From Subtercola boreus (lineage in GTDB: Bacteria > Actinomycetota > Actinomycetes > Actinomycetales > Microbacteriaceae), in the NCBI RefSeq assembly GCF_003399625.1, contig NZ_NBXA01000003.1, forward strand, positions 1 to 64,000: DNA of 64,000 nt, read 5' to 3'. Under the pieces are notes generated by a model. That model searched no databases and was not told the origin of the DNA. It was given only the letters and a program-made list of their open reading frames with translations. Within the stretch, counting starts at the first letter, position 1. Each line of letters opens with the position of its first letter. A program made the position numbers and the translations under genes. Below are positions 20,005 through 28,619 of the stretch, one piece after another.

Positions 20005-22356
20005 ATGACGACTCCAGCAACGCACGACCACTCGGGCCACGCGCCGCATGCCGCGCACGACCACTCCGGGCACGACCACCCGGCGCACGACGCCGTCACC
20101 CCAGGAGGGCACGACCACATGGATCACGGCGGCCACGGCGGCCACGGCGGCCACGGCGGCCACGGCGGCCACGGCGATCATGCCGCGCAGTTCCGCACGA
20201 AGTTCTGGATCACCCTCGTTCTCGCCATTCCCACCGTGCTCTTCAGCTCGATGTTCAGCCAGCTGCTCGGCTACTCTGTGCCCGACTTCCCAGGCGCGAC
20301 CCTCGTCTCCCCCGTGTTCGGCACCGTGATCTTCGTCTATGGCGGAGCCCCCTTCCTCACCGGCGGACTCTCCGAGCTCCGCTCAAGGCGACCCGGGATG
20401 ATGCTCCTCATCGCCATGGCGATCACTGTCGCCTTCGTCGCCTCCTGGATCACCACCCTGAAGGTCAGTTCGTTCGATCTCGACTTCTGGTGGGAGCTCG
20501 CCCTGCTCGTCGTCATCATGCTGCTGGGCCACTGGGTCGAGATGAGAGCATTGGGCGCAGCATCCGGAGCCCTCGACGCCCTGGCCGCCCTGCTCCCCGA
20601 CACCGCCGAGCGCGTGCTGGGCGATGACGAGACCACAGGCGCCAGGCGCGCTGAGCACGGCACCGGCACCGAAGAGGTCCCGGTCGCCGACCTGGTGACC
20701 GGCGACGTCGTGCTCGTTCGCTCCGGCGCGCGCGTTCCCGCCGACGGGATCGTCGTCGACGGCAAGGCATCGGTCGACGAATCCATGATCACCGGTGAAT
20801 CGAAAGCCGTGAGCCGGTCGATCGGCGACCGCGTCGTCGCGGGAACGGTCGCCACCGACAGCGCTCTGCGCGTCGTCGTCACCGCTATCGGCGACGACAC
20901 CGCGCTGGCGGGCATCCGCAGGCTGGTGGCGGATGCCCAGAACTCCTCCTCGCGCGCCCAGGCCCTCGCCGACCGGGCTGCAGCGCTCCTCTTCTACTAT
21001 GCGGCGGGCGCGGGAATCATCACCTTCGTGGTCTGGTCGCTCGTCGGCAACCTCGACGACGCCGTCACCCGCACCGTCACCGTGCTCGTGATCGCCTGCC
21101 CACACGCGTTGGGTCTCGCGATCCCGCTGGTGATCGCGATCTCCACCGAACGTGCCGCGCGCGCCGGCGTGCTCGTGAAGAACCGGCTCGCGCTCGAACG
21201 CATGCGCACCATCGATGTGGTGCTCTTCGACAAGACCGGCACGCTGACGCTCGGCGAGCCCACGGTGACGGATGTCGCGGTGGCAGCTCCTGCGCAGAGC
21301 CTCGCGGCGACTCCGGATGCCTCCACCTCCGCCACTCCCGCCGACGGCCTGACGCGCGAGGCGCTGCTCGCCCTGGCGGCCGCCGTCGAAGCCGACAGCG
21401 AGCATCCGTTCGCCCGTGCCATCGTCCGCGCCGCCGCAACCGACGCGGGAGTTTCGGTCTCGACGGTCTCCCCGGAACGACAGGAACTCCCGAGTCGATC
21501 CCGCGACGCGGACGGGGACGGGGGCACGGACGGGGGCGACCGCACGAGCGCGCCGCGGTACCGGGCGAGCGACTTCCGCTCCCCCACCGGGCGCGGCGTG
21601 CAGGCGAGCGTCGACGGCGCGACAGTGAGCGTCGGCGGGCCGGCACTGCTCCGCGCCGAAGAGGTCGAGCCGCCGGAGAACCTCACACGCCACATCTCCT
21701 CCTGGGCCGAGCGCGGCGCCAGCGTGCTCTACGTGCTCCGGAACGGCACTGTGCTCGGGGCGTTCGCGCTGGAGGACGGCATCCGCCCCGAGTCCCGCCA
21801 GGCAGTGGATGCCCTGCACGCCCGCGGTATCACCGTCGCCATGGTCACCGGCGACTCCCACACGGTCGCGAATGCGGTCGCCGCCGAGCTCGGCATCGAC
21901 GAGGTGTTCTCCGAGGTGCTCCCCGAGGACAAGGACAGCAAGGTCACCGAACTGCAGGCACGCGGCCTGAAGGTCGCCATGGTCGGCGACGGCGTCAACG
22001 ATGCACCCGCCCTCGCCCGGGCGGATGTCGGCATCGCGATCGGCGGCGGAACCGATGTGGCCATCGAATCGGCCGGCGTGGTGCTGGTCGGGAACGACCC
22101 GCGCGCGGTGCTCTCGGTGGTCGCCCTGTCGACGGCGAGCTACCGGAAGATGATCCAGAACCTGGTCTGGGGCGCGGGATACAACCTGCTGTCGGTCCCC
22201 CTGGCCGCCGGGGTTCTCGCCCCGATCGGGTTCATCCTGTCGCCCGCAGTGGGCGCGATCCTGATGTCGGCTTCGACGATCATCGTGGCGGCGAATGCGC
22301 AGCTGCTCCGCCGGATCGACCTCGACCCGGCACGGCTGGCTGCCCGGCGCAACTGA
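20005..22356 (+). CDS. copB: P1B-type copper-translocating ATPase (CopB-like, CPH motif)
   Basis: 783 residues. The first 60 residues are extremely His-rich, with five GGH triplets in a row from 9-bp DNA repeats (20127-20175), a likely metal-sensing or metal-loading tail. Membrane helices follow. Functional motifs are all present: TGES (near 260), the intramembrane CPH (VIACPHALGLAIPL, near 365), phosphorylation site DKTGTLTLGEP (near 410), the SEHPFARAI box (near 470) and GDGVNDAPAL (near 660). CPH rather than CPC places it in subgroup P1B-3, associated with Cu(II)/Cu(I) or Ag export. A CsoR-like operator lies just upstream; no csoR or copper chaperone gene is visible nearby. Confidence 0.9.
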   Translation: MTTPATHDHSGHAPHAAHDHSGHDHPAHDAVTPGGHDHMDHGGHGGHGGHGGHGGHGDHAAQFRTKFWITLVLAIPTVLFSSMFSQLLGYSVPDFPGATLVSPVFGTVIFVYGGAPFLTGGLSELRSRRPGMMLLIAMAITVAFVASWITTLKVSSFDLDFWWELALLVVIMLLGHWVEMRALGAASGALDALAALLPDTAERVLGDDETTGARRAEHGTGTEEVPVADLVTGDVVLVRSGARVPADGIVVDGKASVDESMITGESKAVSRSIGDRVVAGTVATDSALRVVVTAIGDDTALAGIRRLVADAQNSSSRAQALADRAAALLFYYAAGAGIITFVVWSLVGNLDDAVTRTVTVLVIACPHALGLAIPLVIAISTERAARAGVLVKNRLALERMRTIDVVLFDKTGTLTLGEPTVTDVAVAAPAQSLAATPDASTSATPADGLTREALLALAAAVEADSEHPFARAIVRAAATDAGVSVSTVSPERQELPSRSRDADGDGGTDGGDRTSAPRYRASDFRSPTGRGVQASVDGATVSVGGPALLRAEEVEPPENLTRHISSWAERGASVLYVLRNGTVLGAFALEDGIRPESRQAVDALHARGITVAMVTGDSHTVANAVAAELGIDEVFSEVLPEDKDSKVTELQARGLKVAMVGDGVNDAPALARADVGIAIGGGTDVAIESAGVVLVGNDPRAVLSVVALSTASYRKMIQNLVWGAGYNLLSVPLAAGVLAPIGFILSPAVGAILMSASTIIVAANAQLLRRIDLDPARLAARRN

Positions 22357-22357
22357 G

Positions 22358-22393
22358 GGAGTGGGCATCCGGATGCGCGGGGCTGCCCACTCC
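22358..22393. terminator. Hairpin between convergent genes
   Basis: GGAGTGGGCA (22358-22367) and TGCCCACTCC (22384-22393) are perfect 10-bp arms directly after the ATPase stop. The core matches the hairpin at 5036-5095. No T-tract. Confidence 0.6.
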
Positions 22394-22501
22394 GGCACCG
22401 AGAGGGCGCGCATCCGGAGCCGCGGCGCCCCGCGCTGCACCGGCGCAGCTCGGCGTCGCACTGCCCCGCCCCGCCTCGCCGCAGCTCACCGGCGCAGCCG
22501 C

Positions 22502-23062
22502 TCAGCCGAGCCGCACCCGCCACGGATCGTTCCGAGACCCCGCACCGAGAATGGTCGCCGGCACGATCACCTGCTCAGAAGCGAGGATGCGCGGCCGGAG
22601 CTGCGCGGCCCACTCCCGGCTGAGTCCGGGAGGCAGGTAGCCGACCTTCTGCGACCCGTAGTAGAACAGCAGCTCCACGCGCACCGCATTCGTGTCGAAC
22701 GGGTTGTTGGGCTCGAGTTCGAGCGAAGCGAACAGGGGCTCGCCCGGCTCGGCGAGGGCGGTACGGGCCTCGACCACGGCGAGGATGCCCTCCTGGTGGA
22801 AGTCGGTGGCGTACACCTCGAACGGATGCTCGACCTCGACCTCGACCGTCGAAACCGGATCCCCCACCGGAACATCCCGCAACTCACGGCGGAGGAGATC
22901 GTCGTCGTGGCGGAGTGCGGCAGACGCACGGAACGAGATCAGCGCGGTGATGATGAGCGCGAGCGTGGCTAGCCAGCCGACGTGCGGGAGGAAGAGCGCG
23001 GAGAACGCTGCGACGAGGAGCAGACCTCGGACCCAGCCGGGCCAGGTCGAAGGACTGAGCAT
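22502..23062 (-). CDS. Membrane-anchored HIRAN-like domain protein
   Basis: 186 residues. Two closely spaced hydrophobic segments (about 12-45) form a membrane anchor. The C-terminal part reads VYATDFHQEG, then LELEPNNPFDTNAVRVEL and KVGYLPPGLSREWAAQL, which fits the HIRAN pattern of hydrophobic strand, E-P-x-N-x-x-D-x-N-A-V, and G-Y-L-P. HIRAN domains bind free DNA 3' ends in SNF2 and Rad5-like proteins; here the domain has no helicase and a membrane anchor, so its role is open. GAGGTG lies 9 nt before the ATG at 23062; a GTG four codons earlier overlaps that ribosome site. It converges on the copper ATPase. Confidence 0.6.
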   Translation of the reverse strand: MLSPSTWPGWVRGLLLVAAFSALFLPHVGWLATLALIITALISFRASAALRHDDDLLRRELRDVPVGDPVSTVEVEVEHPFEVYATDFHQEGILAVVEARTALAEPGEPLFASLELEPNNPFDTNAVRVELLFYYGSQKVGYLPPGLSREWAAQLRPRILASEQVIVPATILGAGSRNDPWRVRLG

Positions 23063-23140
23063 GGAACCGGTCACCTCGAAGGGATCACGTGCGGCGGAAT
23101 CCGGGGCGAGCGGCAGCAGACCGGCTGGCCCCGGTTCGTG

Positions 23141-23362
23141 TCAGCTGTCGGAGATGTCGTGGGCGAGTCTGGCGAGAGTGATGTCGTCGACCTCGACGGC
23201 GGCCTGCTCGAACCGTTCGCGCAGGTTGTTCTGCACAATCACCAGGCTCTGGCCTGCGTGGTCCTGACGCGTCTGAGCGAGGATGCCGTCGATCTTCTGC
23301 TCGTTGGTCGCGTCGTTGCTCCCCGCCATGATGGGCTCGCTCTGTTCACCGTTCTCAGCCAT
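23141..23362 (-). CDS. Small hypothetical protein
   Basis: 73 residues, acidic and helical (NEQKIDGILAQTRQ, then RERFEQAAVEVDDITLARLA), with no signal or membrane segment. I do not recognise it. A GGGAGG lies 9 nt before the chosen ATG; an ATG three codons earlier and one 11 codons later are alternatives. It is on the same strand as the HIRAN-like gene, 78 bp upstream, and divergent from the TspO-like gene. Confidence 0.55.
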   Translation of the reverse strand: MAENGEQSEPIMAGSNDATNEQKIDGILAQTRQDHAGQSLVIVQNNLRERFEQAAVEVDDITLARLAHDISDS

Positions 23363-23439
23363 ACCTCCCATCCTCCCACAGCCGCACATCGACGGGCGCA
23401 ACCTTGCGTTCGGCGGGCGTGCGGCTTTCAAATAGGTAC

Positions 23440-24285
23440 ATGACACACGACACCGTCCTTGATTCCGGTCGGCACGCACCCCACTCCGACCGGATGCGGC
23501 AGCTGTTGGTCGCCCTCGGAGCGGTCGTCGCCGTGGTGGGTTCCTTCATCGGATCGGGCGCCGCGGGCGGCACCCCCATCGCTCAGGCGGCGGGCGGAGC
23601 ACTCAGCGCAGACGCCACCCTGATCGCCCCGGCCGGCGGCGCCTTCTCGATCTGGAGTGTGATCTACCTCGGCCTCGTGGGTTATGCCGTCTGGCAGTTC
23701 CTTCCCGCCCAGCGAGCGGATGACCGCCAGCGCCGTCTCGGATACCCGGTGTTGCTCACGCTGGTGCTGAACGCCGCCTGGATCCTCAGCGTGCAGGCCG
23801 GCCTCCTGGCGCTCAGCGCCGTGGTGATCCTGCTGCTGCTGGTCGCCCTCTGCTGGGCGTACGGTCGTGCGATCGCAACGCGTGGCCTGGGTCGGCGCTC
23901 GGTGCTCGGCACCCTCCTCGTCGACGGCGCGCTCGGGCTCTACCTCGGCTGGGTCAGCATCGCGACGGCGGCGAACATCACGTCGTTCCTGCAGTTCTCC
24001 GGGTTCGAGGGCTTCGGATGGTCGCCCGAAGCCTGGGCGATCGCCATCCTCGGCGTGGCGGGGCTCGTCGGCGTGCTGGTCGCTGTCTGGAGCAGCGGGA
24101 GCGTCGCGCCGATGCTCTCGCTCGCCTGGGGGCTCGTCTGGATCGACGTGTCGCGCGTCTCGGGTGCCCTGTCCTCCCGGCCCGTGGCCATGGCAGCGCT
24201 GGTCGCGGCGGCGGTCGTCGTCGTGGCGACGATCGCGGTGCGAATCGCGGCGGTTCGCCGCGAGCGAGCCGACGCACCCCGGTAG
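23440..24285 (+). CDS. TspO/MBR-like tryptophan-rich membrane protein
   Basis: 281 residues, almost entirely membrane helices. The PAGGAFSIWSVIYLGLVGYA segment near residue 70 matches the conserved P-x-G-x-x-F-x-x-W-S-x-I-Y motif of the TspO/MBR family, and Trp residues are frequent (FGWSPEAWAIAI, WGLVWIDV). It is longer than the roughly 160-residue, five-helix TspO core, with extra C-terminal helices, as in other actinobacterial members. TspO proteins bind porphyrins and affect stress and photosynthetic gene regulation; the ligand here is unknown. Confidence 0.7.
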   Translation: MTHDTVLDSGRHAPHSDRMRQLLVALGAVVAVVGSFIGSGAAGGTPIAQAAGGALSADATLIAPAGGAFSIWSVIYLGLVGYAVWQFLPAQRADDRQRRLGYPVLLTLVLNAAWILSVQAGLLALSAVVILLLLVALCWAYGRAIATRGLGRRSVLGTLLVDGALGLYLGWVSIATAANITSFLQFSGFEGFGWSPEAWAIAILGVAGLVGVLVAVWSSGSVAPMLSLAWGLVWIDVSRVSGALSSRPVAMAALVAAAVVVVATIAVRIAAVRRERADAPR

Positions 24286-24386
24286 CGCTGCGCGAGGGCC
24301 AGCAATGGCCCCGCTTGCAGGCGCACAGACGTCGGCGACTCACACCCGTGTGCCAGAATCGGGAGGTGACCCGCCCGGAGACGTCG

Positions 24387-25397
24387 ATGAGCCGGAACGC
24401 ACGGGTGGCCACCCTCCTGGTCGTCGCGGCAGCCGTCTGTTTCGGCACCACGGGCACCGCCCAGGCGCTCGGCGCAGCCGACGCGAGCGCTCTCTCGCTC
24501 GGCGCGGCGCGAATCGTCTTCGGCGGCGCACTGCTCGCGCTCGTGGCTGTCGCGGTCGCCCTACGCTCCCGTCGCGCCGGACAGGTCGACCCATTCGACC
24601 CAGGCGCCCCGTTCGACCTAGGCGACCCATTAGACCCAGGCGACCCGGCCCGAACCCGCACCACCCCGGCTCACCGCATCCCCTCCCTGGCCCTGGTCGC
24701 CGTGGGAGCCATCGGCGTCGCCGCCTACCAGCCGACCTTCTTCACCGGCACGCGGGAGAACGGAGTCGCCGTCGGCACTCTCGTCGCGCTGGGCTCAGCC
24801 CCGGTGCTCACCGGCCTGCTCGAATGGGGCGTGCGACGCCGTGCCCCGGGGCTCCGCTGGGCTCTTGCAACGGTTGTGGCGGCGGCAGGCGTGGCCGTGC
24901 TGTCGGGCATCCTCAGCCCCGGCCAACCGCAGAGCGGCAGTTCCGGGAGCGTGACGGCCCTCGGACTGCTCGGCTCGCTCGGCGCCGGCGCCTCCTACGC
25001 CGTCTACGCGCTGAGCAGCAAACTGTTGCTCGACCGCGGCTGGGTTCCGACAGCCGTGATGGGCGCGACGTTCGGTGCCGCGGCGCTGATCATGACCCCC
25101 GTGCTCCTCACGACGAACCTGACCTGGCTCGGCGAGCGAGGCGGTCTCGCCAGCACCGCCTGGCTCGCGGTGATCACGGTCGCACTCGCCTACACACTCT
25201 TCGCGCGCGGGCTCCGCACGCTGCCCGCCTCACGCACCGCGACCCTCACTCTGGTGGAACCCCTGACCGCCACCGTGCTCGGAGTGCTGCTCCTCGGCGA
25301 ACAGTTCACCGTCGCGATCGTCGCCGGACTCCTGCTCCTCGCTGCCGGCATCCTCATCCTCACCATCGACCGGCAGCCTCCTTCGATTCTTAAATGA
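24387..25397 (+). CDS. EamA/DMT-family transporter
   Basis: 336 residues with about ten predicted helices in two EamA repeats; the second ends TLVEPLTATVLGVLLLGEQF, a hallmark of the drug/metabolite transporter family. The hydrophilic loop near residues 68-92 is an oddity: a repetitive DPFDPGAPFDLGDPLDPGDP encoded by imperfect short tandem repeats (24590-24650). Substrate unknown; such proteins export amino acids, nucleobases or drugs. The ATG at 24387 has GGAG six bases upstream, while a GTG seven codons earlier sits on top of its ribosome site. It follows the TspO-like gene by 101 bp. Confidence 0.8.
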   Translation: MSRNARVATLLVVAAAVCFGTTGTAQALGAADASALSLGAARIVFGGALLALVAVAVALRSRRAGQVDPFDPGAPFDLGDPLDPGDPARTRTTPAHRIPSLALVAVGAIGVAAYQPTFFTGTRENGVAVGTLVALGSAPVLTGLLEWGVRRRAPGLRWALATVVAAAGVAVLSGILSPGQPQSGSSGSVTALGLLGSLGAGASYAVYALSSKLLLDRGWVPTAVMGATFGAAALIMTPVLLTTNLTWLGERGGLASTAWLAVITVALAYTLFARGLRTLPASRTATLTLVEPLTATVLGVLLLGEQFTVAIVAGLLLLAAGILILTIDRQPPSILK

Positions 25398-25479
25398 TGA
25401 TTATTCATTAAATGACTGGATCTGCGCTACTCTTCCTGAGATCCCTCCGAAAAAGGCGGGTCACGATGGAGGAACCGCA

Positions 25480-26934
25480 GTGAAGAACACATCGACCGAC
25501 GATCGACCCCGACCCGGAACATCCGGCTCCCGCAGAGCCACAGGGCAACGGATGCTCGTCGCCTCACTCGCGCTGGGAACAGCTTTCGCGCTGGTGACAC
25601 CTGCCACCGCAGGTGCGCAGACCGTCGTCTCCCAGGGCGCGGGCCGCTTCGTCACCACCCCACTGCTGACCAGCGCTGTTCTCAATTCCCTGGCACCCCT
25701 GAAGGGTGCGAGCGCTGTCGATTCGGGGCCAGGTGCCGACGTGATCGTCGACCGCCCACTCGACGCGCTGGCCCTCGTCGGCCTGTCGAACCTCAAAGTC
25801 GGCTTGACCAACCTGCCCGTGTTCGGCACCGGCGGAGTGATCCAGGTCGGCCAGATCGGGCAGTACGGCCGCGCAAACAGCGACGGATCGTCGACGGCGT
25901 TCTCGGGAACCACCGGATCGGCCTCCGGCCTGCTCGGACTGCCGGCGGGGGCCGTCTCCCCCAGCGGATCGATCGGCGCGCCGACCGCCGGCAGCGGTGC
26001 GACCATCACCGTCGGCAGCCCTGTGATCGATCCTGTCGCTCTCAGAGCCGACTTCGTCGAGCTTGCGGCATCCGCGGAGCAGAATGTCGCGGGAACGCAG
26101 ACATCGAAGTACCGACTGGGCAGCTTTGCCGTCATCGTCGGTGGTTCGCTGGTCGCGACTCCCGTCTCGACCATCCGGCCCGCGATCGACTCACTGATCG
26201 CGGCGATGACCACAGCGGGTGTCACCGCACCGGCGAACCCGTTCCCCGCAGACTTCACGGTTCACCTGACCACGGCCGACCTGCAGGCCGCAGGCCTCGG
26301 CAGCGACCTCAACAATCTGCCGGCCGACACCGATCTCACCCAGTACATCCCCCTCGCCGTCGCGAACCGGATCATCCAGGAGACGAACGACTTCGTCGCA
26401 ACTGCCACCGCTTCCGTCGCAGGCGTGCCCGTCGGGCTCCAGCCGGCCCTCCGTCTCGTGATCAAGGCCGAGCAGGCAATAGTCGGCCCGGTGCTCGCAA
26501 ACCTCGGCAGCTCCTTCCTGGGGCCACTCGGCCTGGCTCTCCGCAGCCAGGCGCAGCTCATCGTCAACCATCGCGAGATGGTAAACGGGGCACTGGCCCA
26601 GACTGCACTCCGCGTGGGCCTCGGGGGCAACGGCTCGCTTGCCCTGGTCGATCTCGCGAGCGCCACCGTCGGCCCGAATGCCGGGGCGACCGTTCAGCCG
26701 ACCACTCCGACCACCACAGGCAGCACGGCGGGCGCAGGCGGTACCGGTGGCGCAGGTACCTCGGGCGGCTCGGGTATCTCAGGCACGGGAGCGACCCTCG
26801 CCCACACCGGAGCCCCCCTCGAAATGCAGCTGGTCCCCTGGGGCGCACTCGCTCTCGGGTTTCTGCTTGCGGGCTTCGTCTCCTTCGCCCTCGCTGCTCG
26901 CCGACCCCGACGAGGAGCACCCTCGGGGAACTGA
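25480..26934 (+). CDS. Choice-of-anchor G-like secreted wall protein with LAHTG sorting signal
   Basis: 484 residues. A signal peptide (hydrophobic core LVASLALGTAFALV, cleavage near TAGA|Q, residue about 46) leads a Ser/Gly/Thr-rich body with regular hydrophobic strands that I read as the actinobacterial choice-of-anchor G family. A Gly/Thr/Ser linker precedes a C-terminal sorting signal: LAHTG near residue 446, a hydrophobic helix, and RRPRRG. LAxTG motifs are recognised by class E sortases in high-GC actinobacteria; no sortase is in the window. The start is GTG with GGAGG seven bases upstream. The preceding 80 bp are AT-rich for this genome (ATGATGATTATTCATT), probably the promoter. Confidence 0.72.
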   Translation: MKNTSTDDRPRPGTSGSRRATGQRMLVASLALGTAFALVTPATAGAQTVVSQGAGRFVTTPLLTSAVLNSLAPLKGASAVDSGPGADVIVDRPLDALALVGLSNLKVGLTNLPVFGTGGVIQVGQIGQYGRANSDGSSTAFSGTTGSASGLLGLPAGAVSPSGSIGAPTAGSGATITVGSPVIDPVALRADFVELAASAEQNVAGTQTSKYRLGSFAVIVGGSLVATPVSTIRPAIDSLIAAMTTAGVTAPANPFPADFTVHLTTADLQAAGLGSDLNNLPADTDLTQYIPLAVANRIIQETNDFVATATASVAGVPVGLQPALRLVIKAEQAIVGPVLANLGSSFLGPLGLALRSQAQLIVNHREMVNGALAQTALRVGLGGNGSLALVDLASATVGPNAGATVQPTTPTTTGSTAGAGGTGGAGTSGGSGISGTGATLAHTGAPLEMQLVPWGALALGFLLAGFVSFALAARRPRRGAPSGN

Positions 26935-27010
26935 CCTGACGGGGTGACGCTTCCGCCGAGGGAGCGCGACCCCGCCGAAGACTCGCGCCGAACAGGAACG
27001 GCGTGAGGAT

Positions 27011-27047
27011 GGCCCCGCGCGGCTCGCACCAGCGAACGCGCGGGGCC
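27011..27047. terminator. Hairpin between convergent genes
   Basis: GGCCCCGCGC (27011-27020) and GCGCGGGGCC (27038-27047), perfect 10-bp arms. It lies between the wall-protein gene and the small minus-strand ORF. The rest of 26935-27114 shows nothing I can identify. Confidence 0.55.
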
Positions 27048-27114
27048 TCTGCCTGCGCCCACGAAGGATGCCGGCGAAGAAGAACGGCTCGATCATCGAG
27101 GCGTGGCGTCGACC

Positions 27115-27282
27115 TCAGATGAGCCAGTGGGCCATCCCGTAGATCGCCACGATCACCACGCCCCAGGCCGGCAGAGCGATCAGCGTGCCGTAGACGGCGC
27201 CGCGAATGGCCACGCCGTCGTGAGGCTGGAACGGAAGATACTCGCCACGCCAATCTGCTGGCGCACAGTCGTCAGGACGCAA
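27115..27282 (-). CDS. Small membrane protein (TTG start)
   Basis: A 55-residue ORF starting at TTG: a hydrophilic N-terminal half (RPDDCAPADWRGEYLPFQPH) and one membrane helix (GTLIALPAWGVVIVAIYGMA) ending HWLI. AGGA lies about seven bases before the TTG. The amphipathic-then-hydrophobic pattern and ribosome site argue for a real gene, but there is no ATG or GTG alternative except an internal GTG that would leave only the helix. Function unknown. Confidence 0.45.
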   Translation of the reverse strand: MRPDDCAPADWRGEYLPFQPHDGVAIRGAVYGTLIALPAWGVVIVAIYGMAHWLI

Positions 27283-27364
27283 AAGGTTCCTCGTGTTCGA
27301 AGCGGGCGGAGCGGAACCGGTTGAGCTGCGTCCTGGCCGGTTCCCCCATCATCTCCTACCCGAC

Positions 27365-27413
27365 GTGACTTCTGTGTGACCCCCACGTGACCTCTCTGTG
27401 ATCTTCAGGTGAC
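27365..27413. promoter_or_regulatory. Five 11-bp-phased GTGA repeats (OmpR/PhoP-type box array)
   Basis: GTGAC at 27365, 27376 and 27387, GTGAT at 27398, GTGAC at 27409: exact 11-bp spacing. Read on the other strand each unit is (G/A)TCAC plus six bases, resembling the direct 7+4 repeats of mycobacterial PhoP and Streptomyces PHO boxes. It lies about 130-180 bp upstream of the secreted-protein gene at 27547. Confidence 0.55.
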
Positions 27414-27546
27414 AACCGGGTCGGGCTCGCTGAGCGGGGGGGCGGGGGGGGTACTACGACCATGGTCCGATTGCCGCCTCGCGCCTCACCGGCGACAGTC
27501 GAAGTACCGTATGTTCCGTTTCGATTCCTGACCGAGAGGCCCGCTC

Positions 27547-28407
27547 ATGGCTCCCACCCCCACAAGGCGCACCATCGGGAGGGCTGCGATCGTCGCGGCC
27601 GCCGTGCTCGCCTCCTCCCTCGCCTTCGCCTCCCCCGCCCAGGCCAAGACCAGCTCCAACGGCGGCGACTTCGCCGTCACGGTCGCCGGCACCACGTACA
27701 ACCCGGCTCCCGGCAGAGACGTCAGACTGAAAGACCTGAAGCCCGGTGCGACGGTCGCGGTTCGCGGCATCAACGTCGGGTTCGACATCCGTGTCGCCGA
27801 CCTCGGCGTCTACAACTACACGCTGACCGGCGCTCCGGATGCCCAGCGGATGGTCACGAAGCCCACAACGATCTTCGCCTCGAAGGTACCGACACTGACC
27901 CCCGCGCAGCTCGCCGGAGCAACCATCAAGGAACTCCAGGTGCAGGACGACACCCTCGTCGTGACCTTCACGACGGCGGCGGGCAAGTACAAGATCCAGG
28001 CGAAGGATGGCGCCCAGGGGGGCATCTTCCAGATGGAGACCGAGTTCGCCGCCCCCGTCGAGTTCGTGCACACTCTCGCCCCCGGGATCTTCTACTTCAC
28101 CAACACGTTCACGGGCAAAGTGAACTTCGGTGACGGCATCGACGCCGTGGCCTCCGGCCCGAACGCGCACCAGATGCTGCTCGGCAAGGACAGCCCCCAG
28201 GTCGCCACGAAGACCCTGCAGACCGGCACCGTGACCAAGTGGCTCGTGCAGCCCGGCGGTCGCCTGGGCGGCGTTCTCGGCGAGGACGCGATCGAGCTCT
28301 CGGCCGGCGCCACCAACTGCACGAGCCAGTGCCAGGCCCAGAACCAGATCCACGGCTCCCTGCCGGTGCCCTCGAACCCGACCAACCCCACCCCCATCGG
28401 CGGCTGA
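27547..28407 (+). CDS. Secreted protein of unknown function
   Basis: 286 residues with a signal peptide (TRRTIGRAAIVAAAVLASSL, cleavage near SPAQA|K, residue about 33). The mature part is beta-rich with no lipobox, anchor or catalytic motif that I recognise. Two Cys residues lie close together near the end (NCTSQCQAQNQ), a possible disulfide. The C-terminus is Pro/Asn/Thr-rich. It appears monocistronic. The phased GTGA array upstream suggests that an OmpR-type regulator controls it, so a phosphate- or envelope-responsive role is possible. Confidence 0.65.
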   Translation: MAPTPTRRTIGRAAIVAAAVLASSLAFASPAQAKTSSNGGDFAVTVAGTTYNPAPGRDVRLKDLKPGATVAVRGINVGFDIRVADLGVYNYTLTGAPDAQRMVTKPTTIFASKVPTLTPAQLAGATIKELQVQDDTLVVTFTTAAGKYKIQAKDGAQGGIFQMETEFAAPVEFVHTLAPGIFYFTNTFTGKVNFGDGIDAVASGPNAHQMLLGKDSPQVATKTLQTGTVTKWLVQPGGRLGGVLGEDAIELSAGATNCTSQCQAQNQIHGSLPVPSNPTNPTPIGG

Positions 28408-28517
28408 GCACACCCAACCCATCGCTACCCCGGCGCGGGGCGGTCCCTCCCTCGGGCCGCCCCGCACTTTCGCGCGCGCACGTCGTTCCGCGCACGCACG
28501 TCGCTTCCGCCCCCGTC

Positions 28518-28557
28518 TGTCGCTTCCGCGCCTGCGCGCGCGGTGGCGAAAGCGACA
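28518..28557. repeat. Palindromic intergenic repeat, copy 4
   Basis: TGTCGCTTCCGC (28518-28529) pairs with GCGAAAGCGACA (28546-28557) with one mismatch. The loop again reads GCGCCTGCGCGCGC. A partial left arm (GTCGCTTCCGCC) occurs just upstream at about 28499-28510. Located between convergent genes. Confidence 0.6.
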
Positions 28558-28619
28558 ATGAGTAGCAGGCGACGGGCGAGGGCGGGCGCGGCGCGCGACG
28601 GGCGGGGCGGGAGCGGACG

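Noticed and set aside
20383-22461. 692-codon minus-strand frame opposite the copper ATPase
   Set aside because: The plus strand encodes all P-type ATPase motifs; the antisense product has none.
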